A stretch of DNA of 64,000 nt from Hymenobacter sp. APR13 (GTDB taxonomy: Bacteria; Bacteroidota; Bacteroidia; Cytophagales; Hymenobacteraceae): NCBI RefSeq assembly GCF_000737515.1, contig NZ_CP006587.1:1903001-1967000 (forward strand). Direction: 5' to 3'. Positions within the stretch are counted from its first letter, which is position 1. The number at the start of each line of letters is the position of its first letter. A program made the translations under genes and the position numbers. The notes under the pieces are model-generated. The model worked only from the letters and a program-made list of their open reading frames with translations, searched no databases and had not been told where the DNA came from. Positions 59,555 through 64,000 of the stretch are shown here, piece by piece.

Positions 59555-61465
59555 CTATTTCCGCAGCTCCACCACCCAGGCCGTACGCCCCGGCACCTTA
59601 AAGCTTTTCAGATCAGCCACCGCCGCGCCGGAGTTGATTTCCACCCCGGAACTGAACCCGTTAAACCGCTCCGCAAACCGGGCGCCGTCCACTACCCGCT
59701 CGTCCTTGTTGCCGTTGAGCAGGATCATGACGGCCTCGCCCTGGTCGTTGTAGCGGAAGTAGGTGTACACGCCGTCCTGCGGGATGAACTGCATGAGCTT
59801 GCCAGTAGCCAGCACCGGGTGGGCCTGGCGGTAGAGGCTGAGCTTGCTGAGGTAGTTGAACGCCTCGCCGGCCTGGCCCGTGCGGCCGGCGGCCGTGAAG
59901 TAGTTGGTTTTGTCGCCGCTGAAGCCGCCGGGAAAGTCCTCGCGCACCTTGCCGTCGGGGTTCGAGAAGTTCTTCATCAGTACCTCGGTGCCGTAGTAGA
60001 GCTGCGGAATGCCGCGGGTGGTGAGCAGCCAGGCCACGCCCAGCTTGAACTTGCCGAAGTCTTCCCCAATCACCGAGTAGAAGCGGCTCATGTCGTGGTT
60101 GTCGAGGAAGGTGACGTTGCGGGTGGCGTCCTCGTACATCCAGTCGCCCTGCAGGGCTTCGTACACCCGGTTCAGGTTGGGCTGGTCGCCCCGCAGCGCG
60201 TCGTGAATGGCGTTCTGCGACTGGAAATCGAACACTGATTCCAGGTTGGACTTGAAGCCATCGACCGGCTGAAACACGTTGCGGGCGAAGAACGCCTGCT
60301 GGGCCGTGCTGCCCACCCAGGCCTCGCCAAACTTGAACAGGTTCGGAAACTCGTCGTTCAGGGCTTGGCCCCACTGCATCAGGAACTTGGGGTCTGAATA
60401 CGGGTAGGTATCGATGCGGTAGGCGTCGAGGCCGGTGTATTCCACCCACCACAAAAAGTTCTGAATCAGGTAGGTAGCCACCAGCGGGTTGGTCTGGTTC
60501 ACGTCGGGCATGGTGGTGTCGAACCAGCCTTTGTTGTACAGCTTGCCATCCAGCTCCGAGCCGTAGGGGTCGTTGAGGGCCGAGGAGTTGTAGTTGCTGC
60601 GCGTGAAGTTGGGCCACTGGTTGAACCAGTCTTTGGCGGGCTGGTCCAGGAACAGGTAGTTCTTGGAGCCCATGTGGTTGAGCACCACGTCGTGCACCAC
60701 TTTCAGGCCATTGGCGTGAGCCCGGTCCACAAACTGCTTGTACTCTTCCAGCGTGCCGAAGCGGCGGTCGGTGTTGTAGTAGTCGGTGAGGGCGTAGCCG
60801 TGGTAGCTGGCCTTAGGCATGTCGTTTTCCACCACCGGCGTCATCCACAGGGCCGTCACGCCTAGGCTCTTGAAGTAGTCGAAGTGGTTTTCGATGCCCT
60901 TCAGGTCGCCGCCGTGGCGGGCGTACATCGAGTCGCGGGCCACTTTGGGGGCGCGCATGTCCTTGATATAATCGTTTTTAGGGTCGCCGTTTGAGAACCG
61001 GTCGGGCATCAGGAAGTAGATGAAATCCTGCTGCGCGAGGCCCTGCACCTTCTGCTTGTCGCCGGGCGTGGTGCGCTGCTTTAGCTCGTAGGCGAAGGTG
61101 GTTTTCTTGGCGCCCTGAAACTCCAGCTGCAGCTTGCCGGGCTTGGCCGAGGGGCTGATGGTGAGGTTGATGAGCAGATAGTTGGGACTCTCCAGCTTCT
61201 GCACGCCGTCCAGGGTCACGCCCTCGTAAGCCTTGAGCGTGGCAGTGCTGGTGGCAATGCCGGGGCCGTGCACCAGCAGTTGCAGCTTGGGGTTTTTCAT
61301 GCCCACCCACCAAAACGTGGGGTCGATGCGCTGGACAGCGGCAGTTTTGGCAGCCGGAGCAGCAGCTTCAGTAACGGTCAGGACCGGGGCCGCCAGGGCT
61401 ACGGAAGTGGTGGCGGCGGCCAGCAGGACGCCCGTCAGGAGTGGCCGGAAACGAAAAGTAGTCAT
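59555..61465 (-). CDS. Exported GH13 neopullulanase/cyclomaltodextrinase-like enzyme
   Basis: A 636-residue enzyme from ATG 61463-61465. The signal peptide RPLLTGVLLAAATTSVALA is followed by an N-terminal Ig-like (CBM34/Cyc-maltodextrinase) domain (RIDPTFWWVGMKNPKLQLLVHG), then the GH13 barrel: DFIYFLMPDRFSNGD, VVHDVVLNHMGSKNY (region I), GLDAYRIDTYPY (nucleophile Asp), FGEAWVGST (acid Glu), TFLDNHDMSRFYS (region IV). The arrangement resembles SusA of the starch utilisation system. With the transporter and second amylase it should break alpha-glucans in the periplasm. The stop codon is 4 bp from the GxxExxY element. Confidence 0.93.
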   Translation of the reverse strand: MTTFRFRPLLTGVLLAAATTSVALAAPVLTVTEAAAPAAKTAAVQRIDPTFWWVGMKNPKLQLLVHGPGIATSTATLKAYEGVTLDGVQKLESPNYLLINLTISPSAKPGKLQLEFQGAKKTTFAYELKQRTTPGDKQKVQGLAQQDFIYFLMPDRFSNGDPKNDYIKDMRAPKVARDSMYARHGGDLKGIENHFDYFKSLGVTALWMTPVVENDMPKASYHGYALTDYYNTDRRFGTLEEYKQFVDRAHANGLKVVHDVVLNHMGSKNYLFLDQPAKDWFNQWPNFTRSNYNSSALNDPYGSELDGKLYNKGWFDTTMPDVNQTNPLVATYLIQNFLWWVEYTGLDAYRIDTYPYSDPKFLMQWGQALNDEFPNLFKFGEAWVGSTAQQAFFARNVFQPVDGFKSNLESVFDFQSQNAIHDALRGDQPNLNRVYEALQGDWMYEDATRNVTFLDNHDMSRFYSVIGEDFGKFKLGVAWLLTTRGIPQLYYGTEVLMKNFSNPDGKVREDFPGGFSGDKTNYFTAAGRTGQAGEAFNYLSKLSLYRQAHPVLATGKLMQFIPQDGVYTYFRYNDQGEAVMILLNGNKDERVVDGARFAERFNGFSSGVEINSGAAVADLKSFKVPGRTAWVVELRK

Positions 61466-61887
61466 GGGCACAGGGGGAATTGTTCGGAAAGGCCGCCAAG
61501 TTACGGCCGGAACGTGCGGAGAAGATAATGCTGAACTGCGCGGAAATGGTGTCCTGTTGACTGATTTATACGGCCTATATAGCGCCAGACGGGTAATAAA
61601 ACGTCTTACATAAGCCCGGCGGGCACCTGCTGAAGTCAGCCAGCAATGGCACCGACAGGTAACCGAGGCATTGCGCCAGCAATTGCGCCAGCGCCAACGC
61701 AGTACGCCGCCGTGGCTGCCGGAAAATGGCTGCTGCCGGCTTCTGTATGTGGTGCTCTGTTGACCACTTTGCCGCCGCTTTTGCCTTCCACAGCTGCATT
61801 GGTGGCGCAGCCCGCGGAAAATCCGATATTTGAATCCGCCGCGCCCCGCACATCGGCCGGCTTCTTCTGTTTTCTGACGTTCCCTTT
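61466..61887. other. Divergent promoter region between the GH13 gene and the GT35-like gene
   Basis: No gene is seen in these 422 bp. It contains a direct repeat of ATTGCGCCAGC (about 61672-61690) and a weak -7 candidate GATATTTG at 61825-61832 with TTG at 61799-61801 (23-bp spacing) for the plus-strand gene. Confidence 0.4.
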
Positions 61888-63537
61888 ATGGCTTTCGAAT
61901 TCAACCCCTACACGCCTGCTCCCGAGTTCAGCACCCAGGCGGCGTACTTTTCCATGGAATTTGCCTTGGATCAGGCCCTCAAAACCTACTCCGGCGGCCT
62001 CGGCTTCCTGGCTGGCTCGCACATGCGCTCGGCCTACGAGCTCAAGCAGAACCTGATCGGCATCGGCATCCTCTGGAGCTTCGGCTACTACGACCAGGGC
62101 CGCAACGAAGACCAGACCATGCGCTGCGACTTCCGCCACAAAGACTACTCGTTTCTGCAGGATACTGGCCTGATTTTCCCCATCACCATCCACGGCGCGG
62201 CCGTGCAGGTGAAGGCCATGTACCTGGCCCCCGACACGTTCGGCACGGCCCCAATGTTCTTCCTGACCACCGACATTCCCGAAAACGACTACATCTCGCG
62301 CACCATCTCGCACCATTTGTATGACGCCGACACGGCGGCCCGCGTGGCGCAGAGCATCCTGTTGGGGGTGGGCGGCGGCAAGCTGCTCGATCTGCTGGGC
62401 GTGAAGATGGACGTGTACCACCTCAACGAAGGCCACGGCCTGCCGCTGGCGTTCTACCTCTACGAGAAGCACGGCCGCAAGCTGGAAGAGGTGCAGAAGC
62501 GCCTGGTGTTCACGACGCACACGCCCGAGCTGGCCGGCAACGAGGAGCACCCCATGAAGCTGCTCACCGACATGACCTTCTTCGGCTCGGTGCCCGCCGA
62601 CGAAATCCGCCGCGTGGCGGGCGTGGAGCATGAGATGCTCAACTACACGCTCACGGCCCTGCGGTTCTCGCGTAAGGCCAACGCCGTAAGCAAGGTGCAC
62701 GGCACCGTGGCCAACCAGATGTGGGGCGCCAACAAGGGCATCTGCCCCATCATCCCCATCACCAACTCGCAGAACGGCCGCTACTGGCGCGACCAGCAGC
62801 TGCACGAAGCCCTGGAAGCCAACGACGACCAGGCTCTGCTCGCGCGTAAGCGCAAGCTCAAGAAGCAACTCTTTGATATAGTGGCTGACCAGACCGGCAC
62901 CCTCCTCGACCCTGAGGTGCTGACCGTGGTGTGGGCCCGCCGCTTCGCCGGCTACAAGCGCGCCGACCTGATTCTGCACGATTTCGAGCGGTTCCAAGCC
63001 CTGGTGAACAACACCGACCGGCCGGTACAGGTGCTGTGGGCCGGCAAGCCCTACCCCAAAGACTACGGCGCCATCGGCCTGTTCAACGACATCATCCAGA
63101 AAACCAAGCACCTGAAAACCTGCGCCGTGCTCACCGGCTACGAGCTGGCCCTGTCCGGCTACCTCAAGCGCGGCTCCGACGTGTGGCTGAACACCCCGCG
63201 CTTCCCGCGGGAGGCCAGCGGCACCAGTGGCATGACCGCCGCCATGAACGGCAGCCTCAGCCTGAGCATCGCCGACGGCTGGATTCCGGAGTTCGTGCGC
63301 CACGGCGAAAACGGCTTCATCATCCCGCATACCGACATCCACCAGCCCGACCACGTGAAGGACGCCACCGAAGCCAGCAGCCTGCTGGATGTGCTGGAAA
63401 ACGAAATCGTGCCGCTCTACTACAACGAGCCCGCCAAGTACCTGGCCGTGGCCAAAGCCGCCATGCGCGAAGTAGAGCCCGAGTTCGAGTCGGGCCGCAT
63501 GGCCACCGAGTACTACCAGCAGCTGTACAAAGCGTAG
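61888..63537 (+). CDS. GT35-like alpha-glucan phosphorylase family protein lacking the PLP lysine
   Basis: A 549-residue cytoplasmic protein from ATG 61888 (MAFEFNPYTPAPEFSTQAAYFSMEFALDQALKTYSGGLGFLAGSH in pieces). The N-terminal motif AYFSMEF...YSGGLGFLAG and the central VFTTHTPELAGNEEHP, WARRFAGYKRADLI and TGYELALSGYLKRGSDVWLNTP belong to alpha-glucan phosphorylases of the short bacterial type. The usual PLP site EASGT.GMK reads EASGTSGMTAAMNGS here: the lysine that forms the Schiff base is a threonine (residue about 445). So phosphorolysis with PLP is uncertain, and a different role, for example a glycosyltransferase or a regulator of glucan metabolism, is possible. It is divergent from the GH13 gene. 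Confidence 0.85.
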   Translation: MAFEFNPYTPAPEFSTQAAYFSMEFALDQALKTYSGGLGFLAGSHMRSAYELKQNLIGIGILWSFGYYDQGRNEDQTMRCDFRHKDYSFLQDTGLIFPITIHGAAVQVKAMYLAPDTFGTAPMFFLTTDIPENDYISRTISHHLYDADTAARVAQSILLGVGGGKLLDLLGVKMDVYHLNEGHGLPLAFYLYEKHGRKLEEVQKRLVFTTHTPELAGNEEHPMKLLTDMTFFGSVPADEIRRVAGVEHEMLNYTLTALRFSRKANAVSKVHGTVANQMWGANKGICPIIPITNSQNGRYWRDQQLHEALEANDDQALLARKRKLKKQLFDIVADQTGTLLDPEVLTVVWARRFAGYKRADLILHDFERFQALVNNTDRPVQVLWAGKPYPKDYGAIGLFNDIIQKTKHLKTCAVLTGYELALSGYLKRGSDVWLNTPRFPREASGTSGMTAAMNGSLSLSIADGWIPEFVRHGENGFIIPHTDIHQPDHVKDATEASSLLDVLENEIVPLYYNEPAKYLAVAKAAMREVEPEFESGRMATEYYQQLYKA

Positions 63538-63561
63538 CGTTTAGGGCTTAGGTCCTGAAAT

Positions 63562-63664
63562 AGAACGTCATGCAGAGGCGCAGCCGAAGCATCTCGCCAG
63601 TGTAGTAATCAACAAGGTTACCACACTGGCGAGATGCTTCGGCTGCGCCTCTGCATGACGTTCT
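63562..63664. repeat. GTCATGC...GAAGCATCTCGC palindrome downstream of the GT35-like gene
   Basis: Perfect 42-nt arms (63562-63603 and 63623-63664) around a 19-nt centre, outer end AGAACGTCATGCAGAGGCGC. It lies between convergent genes and may also act as a terminator. Confidence 0.9.
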
Positions 63665-63676
63665 GCTTTTCCGGGA

Positions 63677-64000
63677 CTACTTCAGCACGCCACTCAGCAC
63701 CGCCCACACGTTGTCGGCCAGGATCTTCTGGCCGGCGGCGTTGGGGTGCACGCCGTCGGGCAGGTTGAGGGCGCGCTGTCCGATGACGCCCTGCAGCAGG
63801 AACGGCACGAACGGCAAACTGTTCTTTTCGGCCAGCCCCCGGAATAGCGCCTTGAACTCCAGGGCGTAGCGGGCCATGCGGTGCCCGCCCAGCGGCCCCA
63901 GGTCGAACGGAAACTCCAGGCCCACCAGCACAATGCGCGCCTCCGGGTACCGGCGCCGCACCTGGTCGATGATGTCCTGCAGGTTCTGGGTGGTTTCGCG
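63677..64000 (-). CDS. SGNH/GDSL arylesterase (TesA-like), N-terminus outside window
   Basis: The frame is open from the window edge to a stop at 63677 (107 residues visible). It contains the C-terminal part of an SGNH hydrolase: NLQDIIDQVRRRYPEARIVLVGLEF (helix and strand), FVPFLLQGVIGQRALNLPDGVHPNAAGQKILADNVWAVL with the Asp-x-x-His pair DGVHPN, as in TesA-type arylesterases/lysophospholipases. The Ser and Gly blocks are outside the window. The gene is convergent with the GT35-like gene across a palindromic repeat. Confidence 0.85.
   Translation of the reverse strand, partial: RETTQNLQDIIDQVRRRYPEARIVLVGLEFPFDLGPLGGHRMARYALEFKALFRGLAEKNSLPFVPFLLQGVIGQRALNLPDGVHPNAAGQKILADNVWAVLSGVLK

Noticed and set aside
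1..64000. CRISPR arrays, tRNA or rRNA genes
   Set aside because: No regularly spaced direct repeats of the CRISPR kind and no tRNA T-arm signature or rRNA stretches were seen; the repeats present are inverted and irregularly spaced.

Overview
The window looks like chromosomal DNA of a GC-rich Bacteroidota, most like Hymenobacter and relatives. The reasons are type IX secretion C-terminal domains (28391-31609 and 52267-54123), a DUF4175 protein, a DksA-like protein without zinc cysteines, a class II single-chain GlyRS, a KMSKR-type IleRS, and promoters with the Bacteroidota -7 element TAnnTTTG a short distance upstream of starts. Most genes are housekeeping genes on the minus strand. I saw no prophage, tRNA, rRNA or CRISPR array.

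Layout. 1-9.3 kb: an outer-membrane barrel protein overlapping coaX, a pseudouridine synthase with a very long Gly/Arg-rich N-terminus, a DksA-like protein, ribH, a TPR membrane protein, pdhA, and divergently recF-dciA. 9.3-15.2 kb: a hotdog thioesterase, an AT-rich patch with a small HTH regulator and a parS-like site, a GDPD phosphodiesterase, two small membrane proteins, a rhomboid protease and a polyprenyl synthase. 15.4-35.2 kb: rnr, a fused double ABC ATPase, lspA, ileS, an RND/MMPL exporter, a large T9SS-secreted protein, glyS and a phosphate permease. 35.3-37.7 kb: two small genes and a 1.2 kb non-coding segment packed with DnaA-box-like nonamers beside an AT-only stretch, a strong candidate for oriC. 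37.7-54.7 kb: a lipoprotein operon, a methyltransferase, mnmG, an Ate1-like transferase, ybeY with an anti-sigma-type kinase, a frameshifted DUF4175 gene, an M16 protease and a T9SS-sorted GHL10 hydrolase. 54.8-63.5 kb: an alpha-glucan cluster (SLC45-like sugar porter, two exported GH13 amylases, a GT35-like protein lacking the usual PLP lysine), interrupted by an SDR gene and a GxxExxY gene boxed by about 58-bp inverted repeats. The window ends inside an SGNH esterase.

The most unusual property is the load of intergenic palindromes: at least five sequence families of inverted repeats fill many gaps between genes. They occur as terminators, in promoter regions, and once inside the linker of a coding sequence.

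Start codons were chosen from homology-like N-termini and from -7 elements. Where a promoter motif falls inside the longest open frame, the downstream start is used.
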